Positions 10,113 through 21,690 of a DNA stretch of 64,000 bases are shown here, one piece after another. Position numbers and translations under genes: made by a program. The stretch is taken from the NCBI GenBank assembly GCA_020881915.1, contig JAJFPB010000002.1, positions 5,033,001 to 5,097,000 of the forward strand, given 5' to 3'. This stretch comes from Paramyrothecium sp. XJ0827. Its lineage: Eukaryota > Ascomycota > Sordariomycetes > Hypocreales > Stachybotryaceae. The notes beneath the pieces are model-generated. The model was not told the origin of the DNA, did no database searches, and saw nothing but the letters and a program-made list of their open reading frames with translations. Each line of letters starts with the position of its first letter. Positions within the stretch are counted from its first letter, which is position 1.

Positions 10113-10640
10113 AGTAGTGCTTCACGTGTATCGGATCCATTTAGCTGGTGGTGAATTGGTCGGCTCGTGAGTAGTGACATAGCAAGAATGCGCAACTGCT
10201 GCGGGAGAGACGGATCCCATATTTGGGGCACAAGAGACCAAATCAAGGTCATTTTCCGGACTAGGCTGCCTAAGTTATTCCGCCTTTCAGCGCCGAATTC
10301 GCAGGTTGGCTGCAGCAGTAGTCTAGTTTCAAGCTGGATCATAACGGCTGGTACTTGAATGTGTCGGGCCAGGGGGTTTTAATTACTAGAGTCGTAGCGC
10401 GCTGCGGCTGTGAAGGCCTGGTACCGCCTTTAGCGCTGGTCCGTCAATTATTGTACAGACGAGACTGTTGCCTGAATTTGTCAACTTGCTAATTGCAAAC
10501 CCACCTCAATTGGAACCAGCGCGATAGAAGAGCTTCGCTCTCTACAAATATCGGTCGACAACTGTTTTAGACTCACCAGCCATTGTTCGTCACATCTCTT
10601 GAACCCCGAAGCACCTGTTGAGTCCCTTTTGTTCTCTAAC
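10113..10640. other. Upstream region of the DUF4246 gene
   Basis: 528 bp without a recognisable gene. The DUF4246 frame stays open upstream of its first ATG (to about 10599), but without an ATG. Confidence 0.5.
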
Positions 10641-12588
10641 ATGCTGAGCTTCCTGCCAGTGTCCAAAGGCAAGATGGCATCCGACGCCGAGGGTTCTCTG
10701 AAATTGCCTGGATATGGCCTCCCGGTGAACCACATGCCACCGGCCGGTGAACGCTTCCCCACAATCATCGGCCAAAATGACGGCGCCGACTTCTGGAAAG
10801 CCTCGACGCTCGTCATCCGCGAGGTCTGCATGCTCAGGTTCATCGAGGAGATCACCAACAAGCCGGATTGGTGGATCAAAGTCCACGATCCGGAAATCTC
10901 GAAGCGCTGGAGACAAGAGGCGCTCAACCACAACTGGTCCTCCTACAGACGACATGCAGACTTCACGCCAGGCATGGCAGATGCGGTATGTTTTAATTCG
11001 GCCCCTCTTGCTCTCATGCCCCTGATAGCCCCGCTCACGATACTGTCAGTGCATTGAGGAGCTGCGCAGCAAAGCCAAGCTCTACGAGGAAACGGGTCTG
11101 ATCCCGGTGATGGATTACGCCATGTCCGCCATCAAGTCGGACAAGCTCATTTCCCCCGAGCTCCAAGAAGCTCTCAAAGCAGCCATCGCCACACTTGAGG
11201 ATGTACCCGAACATCGCAAAGACTGGCATCCTGGCAGTGACGGCAAAGTCTTGGACTTGGTGCACCCCTCGATGTGGCCGCTTGTCTATGGCATATCCCA
11301 CATCCTACCCGACAAGCGCATCAGTCCCCTTGATTGCCTGCAGTATTGTGGCATGGGTGAGAGGATCCGTGTGCCGCAGCGTCAACAATTAAGCCATGGC
11401 AATGGTTATAGCTCAAGCTATGTGGATAATTCATTCTCTCGCTCATTCCAATGGCTCCCGTGCGATGTCGCAATCGATGATCAGGGCCACCCAACGATCA
11501 TCAGCTACATCAACAATCTGCACCCCATCAAGCACAATAATTTCTATCCCATCATTGAAAAATTCATCGAGAAGGCACTACCGGCGTGGGATGTGGTGCT
11601 TCGTTGGCCAGAACAATACAAGTTGCAACGACTAGAGGTTTCTGGGGTCGGGACAGATTGCACAACCCCAGAGCTCTGCGATCAGTGGGAATGCTTGCCA
11701 ACCAGTCGCCCCTTGAATGACGGCGAAGAGCCACGAGAAGAAGACGAAGAGGAGACAGAAGAATACGAAGGGAGTGAACGCCAGCGCCTTGACAGAGAGT
11801 GGTTCCACAAGACTCACAAGTTGATGCTCCCCGACTTGGAAGGGAGCTCGTACGAGTACGAAGGCCTTGTCCCTGGAGAGGTCAAGACATCCGGCTTTTT
11901 TGGTGGCCAGACTCGCATTCAAGTCATCGTCAAGCTCGCAAACATTCACCTGACGCCCGAAAAGCCCACCTACGACGGTGGCTCATGGCATATTGAGGGT
12001 CAGATCAATGAGCACATTTGCGCGTCGGCACTTTTCTATTATGACTGTGAGAATATCACAGACTCCCACCTTGGTTTCCGTGCGGTAGCCGATGATGAAG
12101 ACTTGGTTACAACTCTCAATTACGAGCAGGGCGATTTCGACTCCATCGCGCGTACGTTTGCCATCGACCCCAACGGCAATACAATCCAAGACATCGGCTC
12201 CGTACTCACTCGCGAGGGTCGAGCCTTGTTCTTCCCCAACGTGTACCAGCACCGAGTGAGCCCCTTCTCCCTCGCGGACCCAACACGCCCTGGCCACCGA
12301 AAGATACTCGCTCTGTTCCTCGTTGATCCGGCCATTCCCATCATATCCACGGCCCACATTCCTCCGCAGCAGAAGCACTGGTGGTTGGATGCCACTCGGT
12401 TGAACGCTGCAAGGAGCTCGCGGCTGCCCGCAGAGCTTGGGCAGATGGTTTCCGACAATGTGGACTTTCCGTTTGGCGAGCAAGAAGCGAAACGCTTTCG
12501 CGATGAGCTCATCAGTGAAAGAAGCGCGACTACTAGCCGGGCTCAGCGGGATATGGAGCAATGGGAGTGGAATTTCTGCGAGCACTAG
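10641..12588 (+). CDS. DUF4246 family protein, intact copy
   Basis: Large fungal protein of the DUF4246 family; biochemical role not established. Exons 10641-10985 and 11050-12588, one 64-bp intron, 627 aa, a usual length. Family landmarks: LKLPGYGLPVNHMPPAG near the start, DWHPGSDGKVLDLVHPSMWP, YINNLHPIKHNNFYP, then SWHIEGQINEHICASALFYY and FPNVYQHRVSPFSL with PGHRKILALFLVDP. It ends in NFCEH. The His in QHRV and the Arg in GHRK are spaced like the distal iron His and cosubstrate Arg of Fe(II)/2-oxoglutarate oxygenases, but I cannot point to a sure HxD, so this is only a suggestion. An acidic Glu-rich insert lies in the middle. It follows the arsenic cluster on the same strand as reductase 2, 528 bp downstream. 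Confidence 0.88.
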
Positions 12589-12842
12589 AGCTGAATCAAA
12601 TTGCACGGAGAAGGCCACAGAGACACTGAGGTGACAGCGCTCGATAGTTTTCATCTTCAAGCAGGACCAAGATGACCAGAAGTACAATGATCTTATTTAG
12701 ATTAGATATTTTGTGTCCTTGGTAGTAACATAATGTGCTAAATTCACCAGTAGTAGTGTGGAATAACATGAGCTGGCTAGACAATCTGGCTCTTCAATTT
12801 TTTACCGCCTCCATTCCGAGATGAATCATTATTTTCCAGGTG

Positions 12843-14323
12843 TTAGACACTAGAGCTCCGAGATCCGATCTTCTCCGCGCCATCCTGCTGCACATTCTGC
12901 ACTTGTGGCCTTGCGGCACGACGCTTCCTTCGCAGCAGGAACGCCGCACCAGCGACGAGAGCGACAACCCCGAGGGTAACCATGGCACCAATAACGCCTG
13001 CAACAGCGTTGGACATGCCACCCTTGCCGCTGGGCTCAGTAGCAGCAGGCTCCCCCCGATACTCAGCGCAGAAGCCCGCCTCGCTAGAGCAGAGGTCGCA
13101 CCATTCCTCAACGGAGCCGATGGATCGCTTCTGCATCTCGCTAACAAATTCAGGCCAGGCCAGAGACTCCTGGTCTAGGCCGAACAGTGGCCACGCGGTG
13201 AGCTCGCCATACGTGCTGTTGCGGAACAGCCAGCGCACGCGGAGGTCGCCGTCGACGTTTGTGGGGAACGACGTCGTGCTCTGCTCGGTGAAGAGCTCAA
13301 AAACCATGGTGGAAGCGTAGTCTGGCAGGCCGGTAAAGTTGTCAGACAGGCTGGTCAGGTTGGCCAGGCCGAAGAACGACATGAACGTGTCGTAGCTACC
13401 CGCGAGGAGGGAGAACTTGAGCTTAGCCTCGGAGTCGACAATGTTGTTGAGCTGCTGGAGCAGGCCGGCTGTGAGGGTCTGGCCGTGGATGGCACGCTCC
13501 TTCTGGGTGTTGTTGTAGTTGTACCCGAACTCAGCGCTGTGGGCGAGCGCTCGCAACTGGAACAGGTCATCGTCGCTGACGTTGCGGGCCGGCGAGCTGG
13601 CGTTGTGGATGCGGGCCACGTTGATGAGATCGTAAATGTCATAGGCATTCTTGTACGTCATGTTCTCGGGCCTGTAGTCGTAGACAGGCTCGAGGACATC
13701 AAAGAAGCCACCGTAGAAGTCCCTGGTCGACTCCAAATGCTGCTGGAACTCTTCGCTCTGCTCGAAGTCCTTGGATGCCCTGGTGATGGCGGGGCAGCCA
13801 TCGTCGCCCTTGATCCAGATGGTGTCGGGCGACTTGTCGCTCTGGCCTTGGAGCATGATGTACTGGTACCCGTCGAGAGGGCTCACGCTCTCGCTGCCAT
13901 TGTTGAGTGCCTGGCCAGCAATGTCGGCGTCCAGGTCATTCAGGGGAGGGTAGAGGCCCTGCAGGAAAGCAGTCGCCGTGTTGAGCAGGATGCCCTGGTT
14001 GGGAGCACTGGCGTAGAGCTGTGCCTTGACGTACTGATCCTCGGAGATGTCGAGGATCTGAGAGTCCGAGTCAGATGATAAGTAGCGAGCCCGGTAGTCG
14101 CTGCCAATTTCAAAGTTCTGACGAGCGCCCAGGTTGGTCAAGGCTTGCGCTCCATAATGCTTTGTGGTTCCTGCACGGACGGTCAGCGTCGAGCATCAAC
14201 GAGTTGGGCGGGGTTTGTGAACGTACGGTCTCCATGACGACTATAGACGACAACACCATGGATTGTCTCAGCAGCGGCGGAGCCAGCCAGCACGCTGAGC
14301 ACAGAAAGCAATGATTGATGCAT
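12843..14323 (-). CDS. Histidine-acid-phosphatase-like protein with C-terminal membrane anchor
   Basis: Histidine phosphatase superfamily, clade 2 type. Exons 14323-14227 and 14170-12843; 56-bp intron; 474 aa. Signal peptide at residues 1-20 (MHQSLLSVLSVLAGSAAAE). The N-terminal catalytic motif RHGDRT follows at once, split by the intron. Several N-glycosylation sequons (NMT, NVS, NNT, NLT, NFT, NST) fit a secreted or cell-surface protein. A transmembrane helix (AVAGVIGAMVTLGVVALVAG) near residue 420 is followed by RRKRR, giving a type I anchor with a short cytosolic tail. Oddities: the Pro of RHGxRxP is Thr, and the second catalytic motif HD appears as YD in AGSYDTFMSFFGL. The proton-donor Asp is kept but its His partner is not. 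It may be a specialised or weak phosphatase. Confidence 0.85.
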
Positions 14324-15630
14324 TACGGTTGACTGGGAGAGCAATTGGCGCGTGGAGCTTACAATCAGAAGTCAGGAGGTCAAGGCACACCGCGACTTGA
14401 AGAGACTTCTTCTCTGCGTGTGAAGCGGCGGGGCTCAAGGAGCTTTAAGGGAATCGCTTTCTAGGAAACTCACATCTCTTTGCCGATGACTCGACCGATC
14501 CAGCGGCGCCTTTCCGCGAGGCAGAGATAGACGCCGTCCTCGGAAGTGCCCGGAGTTGCCCGCTGCACCAGTTATCTGCAAGCCTTGTCCTTGGGGCCGA
14601 GCGGGGACGAATGACAACGCGCAGATGGTGACAGGGGCGGGCGAGCTGGTGGAGGTCTGAATTGAGTAACTAGATGGTCTAATTGAGGTAAGTTGTCGTG
14701 TTATTGGACTGCGCCGATGGCCCGCTCGTTGCGCCGACGAACCGGACGACAGCTCAGGCCCACCCAGGCCAGACGAAGGTTCGATTTACTAAAGCTTCGG
14801 CGGAGCAACGAGATAAGCTAATTCATATAGTTAGAGCTCTTTTTGTGCGAGCTCTGTCGTTTCTCGTGACAAGCAGCACCCACAAATGGGGAAACTCTGC
14901 CCCGGCAAGCCACCGTCTCATCCCAAGCTCCCCCTGGCGTTTTGCTTTGCGCTGCATGGACCGTTTTTAATCAGGCTCTCGAAACCTCGCCCCACAACGC
15001 CGATAACTGTGCTTTGATTGCAACGGTTCGTCGAGTCACAACTGCAGGAGGCTGAACCTGAGCAAAATAAAACTGGTTTCTGCATGGCGCTCAATATACT
15101 GCAACACCTTAATTCGGAAGCACCTCCCAATAATGGCTGAGGGCATGCTGCAGTTGTGGCAGTTGCCCGACCATTGCGGCCTGCATCTTTTATTGGCTGT
15201 TCTCATGAACTGGAGATAAGACCTCAAACGATGATGACGACACAACCGTGGGAGGGCGCATGATCGCTTCTCCTATTCACCGATCCGCAGCCGAATTCTA
15301 GGCAACAGGCTCGTCTTCCTTTTCGACGCAGTGAATATACTGTAATCATTCTCCCATTCCTCGAGTCTTCATTCATAGTTAGGCTACCTACCCTACAGCA
15401 AATCGTTATTATGACTCCACGAGTTGTTGAATGACCTCAATGGTCTTTGGGTAGATGAATGAAAAGCGTTTGTGTTATCTGTGACTTTGCATGCACAGCT
15501 CCCTGAGCCTTGAAACAAAATGCACGTACAAATGCACATGTCAGCTGGGGATCTAGCAGTGTTACGCTGCATTCATGGTTTGCCCATCATAAACTTGGCC
15601 AACATTGCCGCCATAGTTGTAAACCTAATT
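14324..15630. other. Intergenic region, phosphatase-like / HET gene 1
   Basis: 1.3 kb without a supported gene on either strand. Open frames are short and have no family features. It contains the phosphatase-like gene promoter and the HET gene 3' end. Confidence 0.55.
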
Positions 15631-18285
15631 CTAAACTAGCCTAATGTCCTTCATCTGGGCACTTTCCGCCTGCCATGCATCAATATGGATAACACCCACA
15701 GCTAGTCTCCTTGCAAAATTCCCATGCCATTCCACGAGCATGACATTTGCAAGACTCCACGGTTGTGGTGGGAACTGACCGGAATCGATGAACTGGAGGG
15801 GCCTCACAGGGTTGGAACTTCGTGAGAGAAGGACGAAATCTCTACAAGGCGCGCCTCTTTGACCATTTAGAAGCCACCTTGCTTCACTAAATGTTGTTAC
15901 GTTCGGACCCCCGATGCCGGTATCAAGCTCCCCGCAGTTACGATTGTGCCTGTCCAGTATGGGGCGCCTTGCCGCAGTTGTCTTGCTTTCCTCGGGCTCG
16001 TAAATACGAAAATTTTGAGATGGTGTGGTATATGCTCTGAAGTAGAGTGCATTTTCTCGGTAGGGCTCGTCTGTTGTCTCAGCTGGGGGTTCTAGTACTG
16101 GGGTGGGCATATAAGACATAGTCCTGCTGCGGTCGATCAGTTGCATTTTGCTGCTCCGGAAGATCCAGAAGGAATTTATCTCGGAGCGCACTGCAAACGG
16201 ATCCATTCTCTTTGCAGTGTGGTCGACCTGTGGAAGATAGGAATGTGAGATGACGCCGATCCAGCCAGCCCAGCTCCAAGAGGGAAATTGGCTGGCTTTG
16301 GTGTAATCTTCTGCAGTGGCACTGACTGCAATGTCCAGGTTGTCGACTCGCTGGCCGTTAGCGAAGAGTGGACTTCCAGCGACAAGGCCGCTGTGTGATG
16401 CCCCATATTTCTTCGCGATGGAGCGTTTACCCGTCTTGAGAAGCCGTTTGTGTGAATTTACAGCGTCGTGCAAAGATCGACGAGTGATTGCGCCGTTGGG
16501 TGTCCACAAAAGTGCGATATCGAGGAGTGCTTCCGGAAGTCCATATATGAATCGAGTTTTGAAGACATTCTCGAGCGTGTTCATGATGCCAGCCAAGGCT
16601 TTTAGGACATCAGTGGGATCGGTGAGCTGTCTTGAGGTGTACTGATGGAGCAGCAAGCTAAAAGTCCAGAAGAAATCATGCCAATGAGTTGGACTGGTGT
16701 CCAACCCATCCTGCACAGTTCGAGAAGTCAGAATAGGATTGGAGCTGATGAAAGATGCATCTTCTTGGAGATGCGAGAGTTCCGGATTTTGATTGTCCTC
16801 CCGTTCTGATGTCAAACGGCAAGTCATGTAAACTTGTGCATCCGCAAAGTACAAACATCGACGAGAGAGGAGGCGTTCCTGGAACGTCCAGCCTCGGGTA
16901 TCGTACAGCGATTCCTGGAGAGTTGATTGGAGATCGGCAGGAATCCACACCAAGGGCAAGCCGTCAACAACTCCAACCGAACGAGTATTTTGAGTGTGGG
17001 GAGATGCTGCGCCGAATAGACTCGAGTCGCAACTCTTTCCGGAAGCTGCAACAATGGTGATAAGAGCATTTTCGTAGATTCTGTCCATCTGGTTGATCAA
17101 GTCGCGTTTTGACGCATCGTCGTCCTGAACTATGCAAAGCGCATCAACCCACAAATACCGCTCATGCAACTGAGACACCACGTCCATTGCATCTCGTATA
17201 GTTTGAGGAATCGGACAGGAATCCAAGCTTCCCGGTTCCAGTAGGAAGGAGAGGATGTGCTTCTTTGTTACAAAATTTGGCCCCTGGCCCCAAACGTAAC
17301 TTAGAGCTAAGTATCTGACGACAGCTTTACATCGGACTAAGCACCGCTTTTGGACATCAATGACCATGATTTCAGAAGCCGACGACTCCGTCCCTCTCGT
17401 GCATAATTTGGCTGCACAAGTGGCGCCATGCTGCCGTTCACAGACATCCAGAAAGCGTTTTATCCATGGAAACCTATTTTGCGGCCAATTCACAGACCCC
17501 GCGTGAACGAAGCGCGACAAAAATGGCCCAACTGTTGGCTGTCCAGCTGTTAGGCTAACCTGTGGTAAGTGACTCTGAGGCAGAACAATGTGTCGACGAG
17601 CGGATTCTCCGTATTGAACTTCCAAAACCTGGTACTTAACGGTGACGACGACCTCCAAAGGATAAAAAGTATAAGACTCCTGTGGAACTGGTCCATCATG
17701 AAAGAATGCTTTGACAACAAGACGACAGAATGGACACTGCCTTCGCAGGACGTGGTATAGAGACCCCAGATGCACAGGGGGAATGCCGAATCGGGACGGT
17801 AGTCTCCAGCGAAAGTAGAGACTAAAATTATGCCGTGCACACACTTCGCACAAAGGATTTCCTACTTCGTTGCCCGGAAAGTTGTCAAGACCAGTTGGTG
17901 GTACCTGCTCCAATGCTCCAACTTGGCCGCTTTGATTCGGCCGTCTCAAGGGAACTGCTGCTGATTGAAAGGCTAGTTGTGGTAGATATGAGGCCGACCG
18001 AATGTCTCTCTGAGGCATCAGACCTCCCAGCGTACTCGTCATCCAGTTGATATCCTCATCCTGATTTTCTATTGAGATGTGAATTTCTGTTGGCGAAGCA
18101 GCGCACGATCGAGCGAGTTCAGCTTGCGCACGAGTTGCATGGACGTGCACTGTTTGATGTGGAGCGTTCCGCTCGGCTTCCGGGACCACATGATGTTGAC
18201 TAGTGTTTCGGACCATTTGAAGTATATCACTTATCATTCGAGCATTCGCGGGGCGAGCCCTATGCGACGAAGGCTTGTCACTCAT
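15631..18285 (-). CDS. HET-domain protein (heterokaryon-incompatibility type), 884 aa
   Basis: Cytosolic HET-domain protein; the family mediates cell-death reactions in vegetative incompatibility and other non-self responses. Single exon, ATG at 18285 (MSDKPSSH), TAG at 15631. An N-terminal leader with Cys pairs (CEVCARHNFSLYF, QCPFCRLV) is common in this class. The HET core begins at about residue 325: YLALSYVWG, then TIRDAMDVVSQLHERYLWVD, ALCIVQDD and IYENALITIVAASG. GWTFQERLLSRRCLYF follows about 100 residues later. The remaining about 400 residues carry no domain I recognise. There is no NACHT or P-loop, so this is a stand-alone HET protein. It lies alone between a phosphatase-like gene and a gene desert. 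Confidence 0.92.
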   Translation of the reverse strand: MSDKPSSHRARPANARMISDILQMVRNTSQHHVVPEAERNAPHQTVHVHATRAQAELARSCAASPTEIHISIENQDEDINWMTSTLGGLMPQRDIRSASYLPQLAFQSAAVPLRRPNQSGQVGALEQVPPTGLDNFPGNEVGNPLCEVCARHNFSLYFRWRLPSRFGIPPVHLGSLYHVLRRQCPFCRLVVKAFFHDGPVPQESYTFYPLEVVVTVKYQVLEVQYGESARRHIVLPQSHLPQVSLTAGQPTVGPFLSRFVHAGSVNWPQNRFPWIKRFLDVCERQHGATCAAKLCTRGTESSASEIMVIDVQKRCLVRCKAVVRYLALSYVWGQGPNFVTKKHILSFLLEPGSLDSCPIPQTIRDAMDVVSQLHERYLWVDALCIVQDDDASKRDLINQMDRIYENALITIVAASGKSCDSSLFGAASPHTQNTRSVGVVDGLPLVWIPADLQSTLQESLYDTRGWTFQERLLSRRCLYFADAQVYMTCRLTSEREDNQNPELSHLQEDASFISSNPILTSRTVQDGLDTSPTHWHDFFWTFSLLLHQYTSRQLTDPTDVLKALAGIMNTLENVFKTRFIYGLPEALLDIALLWTPNGAITRRSLHDAVNSHKRLLKTGKRSIAKKYGASHSGLVAGSPLFANGQRVDNLDIAVSATAEDYTKASQFPSWSWAGWIGVISHSYLPQVDHTAKRMDPFAVRSEINSFWIFRSSKMQLIDRSRTMSYMPTPVLEPPAETTDEPYRENALYFRAYTTPSQNFRIYEPEESKTTAARRPILDRHNRNCGELDTGIGGPNVTTFSEARWLLNGQRGAPCRDFVLLSRSSNPVRPLQFIDSGQFPPQPWSLANVMLVEWHGNFARRLAVGVIHIDAWQAESAQMKDIRLV

Positions 18286-18800
18286 GTTAAGCTTGGGGCT
18301 CACAAGCTTGATAGATGTTGAAGCCGTACAAATGTTGTTCTCCTTGACAATAGAAGCGGGGAGAAAGCATTTGATAATAACTACCCCTCAAGTCGCCGGC
18401 AGGTGACGTGTTACAAAAGAGCTTGCGATTGGCTGGATGGTTCAAGGATTAGTTGTTGGTAAGGCGTACTTATAAGGCAGCAGCTTGTGTCGAACTTCAG
18501 CCCCTTCCGCTATAGCCGCGCCATCAGCCTTGAACATTTTTGTCACGGCAGTGCATTGAGCAACACTTACATCATTTTCTTCGGCTGAAGAATGATTTTC
18601 AGTACTGAGATTGACTCTGATACAAAGGTATTAAACATCCATACCTTGAATAATTGGATGCAAATGCGTTGGGTCAAGCTTCCATTGAATCTGAATGACC
18701 GCGAGCCAGAGTCAACTGTCATAATAGGCCCTGAGCATAGGTGATTCTAATACGGTCCTGAGATCCTGTCCGTGAACGGGCTTTGGTTCGACTTTGGTTT

Positions 18801-18998
18801 CTATCTTGCTGCTACCATAGTGACGATCTCGTCGGTCAGCTGCTCTACCATGTGAAGGCCCAGATCACGATCCGGGTTCAACTCGGCAATGGGCAGGACT
18901 CCAACCTTGTTGCTGCTTACGAAGACTCTCATTGCAGACACTATCTTGTCAAATGAAACGCCCAATTGCGTTGGAATATTGTGATCTAGTGCTGGATG
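18801..18998 (-). pseudogene. Ureohydrolase (arginase/agmatinase/formimidoylglutamase) C-terminal relic
   Basis: Reading the minus strand from about 18998 to the TAG at 18801 gives a coherent C-terminus. QLGVSFDKIVSAMRVFVSS is followed by KVGVLPIAELNPDRDLGLH and a terminal helix ending EIVTMVAAR. This matches the end of the ureohydrolase fold, whose members keep a D(I/V)xExNPxxD motif before the final helix; here it reads PIAELNPDRD. Nothing upstream continues as an open frame: stops and shifts appear within about 100 bases, and the metal-binding segments of the family are not visible. It is therefore a fragment. The family is fairly clear; the exact enzyme is not. Confidence 0.5.
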
Positions 18999-19115
18999 CT
19001 TATGTGGCCGCTAGATAGTAATTTTCGTGAAACTTGATAATTTCAAGTCGTAGATATCATCATTGATACGTATACTGCCGGTGTGCCTCGGATATTTGTC
19101 AGTGACGATCTTGGG

Positions 19116-19153
19116 CAAATTTCAACTTCAGGTCAATCTCAATGGCGATCCTA
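19116..19153. repeat. 38-bp direct repeat, copy A
   Basis: Identical over 38 bases to 19268-19305, same orientation, 152 bp apart start to start. It sits upstream (minus-strand sense) of the ureohydrolase relic. Confidence 0.95.
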
Positions 19154-19267
19154 GCTGTGCCTTGTCCAGTGATGTGCTTTGATCGGCCGAAGCATCGCTG
19201 CTTTCCTTGGGAGCTAGTATCCGTTTAGCATGCATGCCTTCTCCTTAGGCGCGAGTGGTAGAGCGTA

Positions 19268-19305
19268 CAAATTTCAACTTCAGGTCAATCTCAATGGCGA
19301 TCCTA
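19268..19305. repeat. 38-bp direct repeat, copy B
   Basis: Second perfect copy of the 38-base unit at 19116. Flanking bases differ on both sides, so the identity is sharply bounded. Confidence 0.95.
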
Positions 19306-21684
19306 TGAACGAGGGAGGCTTATGTATTCGCGCAATTGGCTTACTCCACTGCTTTGAACCATGAAATATCGAGTTAACGTTGTTGAATTGTTCCAAGGTG
19401 CGAAGCTGCACAATTGAAAGATTAATTTTACACGATCAACAATCGGGCAGGCACAACTATTTGTATCGAGAACAGCGATACGAAAACCATTACACGAGTC
19501 AGCAAATGTGCCGAATTCGATCTTTCTCGCTAAAGATATTGACTCGAGGAATGAAAAGGACAATTGGTCATTGATATTTGTTGTCCAACCTTGCCGAGGC
19601 TCATTCTAATCGTCACGTACCGGCCCTGGATGAAGACCAATGATAAGGCAGTCACGTAATCTCCTCTCACATGTAGCATGGGTCTAGGTGAGATTCTGAC
19701 CCTTGCAGTTGTTACACTGCGGTGTGATCGTTGATTCACCAGTCGGAACGTGATATGAATCGTCAAAATCTCGGTGAGCATGTACTCTGTACATAAGGCT
19801 TAGGCCAGGCAACCAAGGAAACATTGATCGACTACCCAAAGTGCCATTGGCGTGAGAAAGAGCAGTGGGAGAACTTTTGCACGAGACTGCAAGCCCATGT
19901 CGTTCTAGAACCCTGTCGCGCTGTTTCCAGGTAAGAATCCATGACCGTATCTCGTGGCTGACCCCGAATTGGACAGTGGCGACGGGTCGCATCGACAATG
20001 CAAGCCACCAAGCCTTCAAATACGCGTTCGGATCCAGCGAGGGCCTTTTCACAATCGAGACACGGAGAACGGGTCACGCGGCTCGAAATTGTAGGCCGTA
20101 CATGACCAAGGCAGCTCGTATGGCATGCGAATGCCAAGCCACATATGCAAAACGTGGCATGGGCCCTCTGCCGTGACCCAAGTAGGCACGCCGAGATCCC
20201 TGCACACCTCGGTGTGGGCCTCCCCCTAGTGTCTATGACTGTGTCATAGTGCTGATTGTTCGTTGACATTGACAAGGGTGCATCAAATGCTCGTAACGGT
20301 GACTTTATGAAAGTACACAGATGGAACTGAATGGTCAAAGGCAGGGTGGCCGACCAGTCGTCAGCCTCGAGCACCCTTCCAACGATCTGGAATACCAAGG
20401 ACGTTCACCTGACACATGTAGGCATCCTTGTCATTCTGTTGACGACTCGATTGGATCGTGGGTTGGGATCTTGCCCAAACTTTTCTGCTGTCGGTAGGCA
20501 AATCAAGTCTTCTCAGTGAAGTGCCTAGATTGAAGACTCGATATAACCAGCCAACAATTTCTTAGCCAAACTAGACACTTCAAGTAGGAATACTGGACAG
20601 TTGCTCAGAAAGCCATCATTATCCAATATCCAGTTGACGCTTTCACTTTTTCGCACAAACACCAACAACGCAGGACCGAGCTTGATTTGATGCTGATAGA
20701 AGGCATGCGTAGCTGAGAAATAGGCAGTCGCTGCTGCTAACTCCAACTTTGCCCATATGTTTCAGCCAACCCTTCACAGAATGCATCGCAAAAACTCGTG
20801 AGGACGTACTGGAAGAGACAGGAATACTTGAACCAGATTCATTCCAGTCTCCTCGCAACTCGTCCTTAAGCTGCTAATCTAGTGATTGAAAAGGCTACCG
20901 GCTCAAACCAATATACAGGATTTAAGCGAAGATGTTCGCTGTGAAGGCTGGTAATGTAGCCAAACCCGGCGTATAGCAACGCCTGAGTTGCCGTCCAATG
21001 CTATATCAAATCGAATGTAGCTCTCGCTTGCAGGAATCACGAGGCTACACCGTACTTGGTAATATTTTCGATACCAGGGTTAGCTTACCCCGACTGGCTT
21101 GAAAAATCGCAGATCTCATCCATCCGATAGCCTATCAATGCAACAACGTAAAGCCATGCATGCCGATAGCGTTGAGGCTGGGCCGAGAACAGTGTGCACT
21201 GCTTGACGCAAGGCTAGCTTCGTACGACTGAGGCCTTCATGATTGGCTAGGGTGTCCGGGCCGCCATCACTGTTGGTATGGCTGCATTAGGAACCCATCC
21301 ATGTCAGCTTACCTGGTCCCGGCAAGGGACCGACCTGCATTGACCGCCAGGCCATGGTCCTATCGGATCGCAAGGCACCATGGTTCATCTGATAGTGTTG
21401 GTAGAGCCCAGGCATTGTAGCAAGGTGGCAATCCTTTTCGCTGCCGGCCGCTGCATCCGGAATATACATGCTTGCGCTTGGGACTATGACAGACGCCCTT
21501 GCTGAGAATGCCTAGAAGAGCATGTATCATCACCGCTTCTTTGAATAGACGATCAGCTGAGCCTGCCAGAACAGCTGACTATTTGTCATGGTTTGGCATG
21601 AACGAAAGACGCAGGGTCAGCCCGGAAGATCGGAACCACGTGGCTGTCTCTCCTGGATGTTTGAGGATAGCAAGCGGTGGCGAG

Positions 21685-21690
21685 TATAAA
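21685..21690 (+). promoter_or_regulatory. TATA box of the AA7-type oxidase gene
   Basis: TATAAA 84 bp upstream of the ATG at 21774, in a GC-rich setting. Confidence 0.55.

Noticed and set aside
10599..10640. Upstream start for the DUF4246 gene
   Set aside because: The frame is open but begins with TTG; the first ATG is 10641 and fits the family N-terminus.
13485..14078. 197-codon open frame on the + strand
   Set aside because: Antisense to the phosphatase-like gene, whose frame has signal peptide, catalytic motif and anchor.
19832..20398. 188-codon minus-strand open frame in the gene-poor region
   Set aside because: No recognisable motif, Cys/Arg-rich random-looking sequence, no splice partners; not called as a gene.
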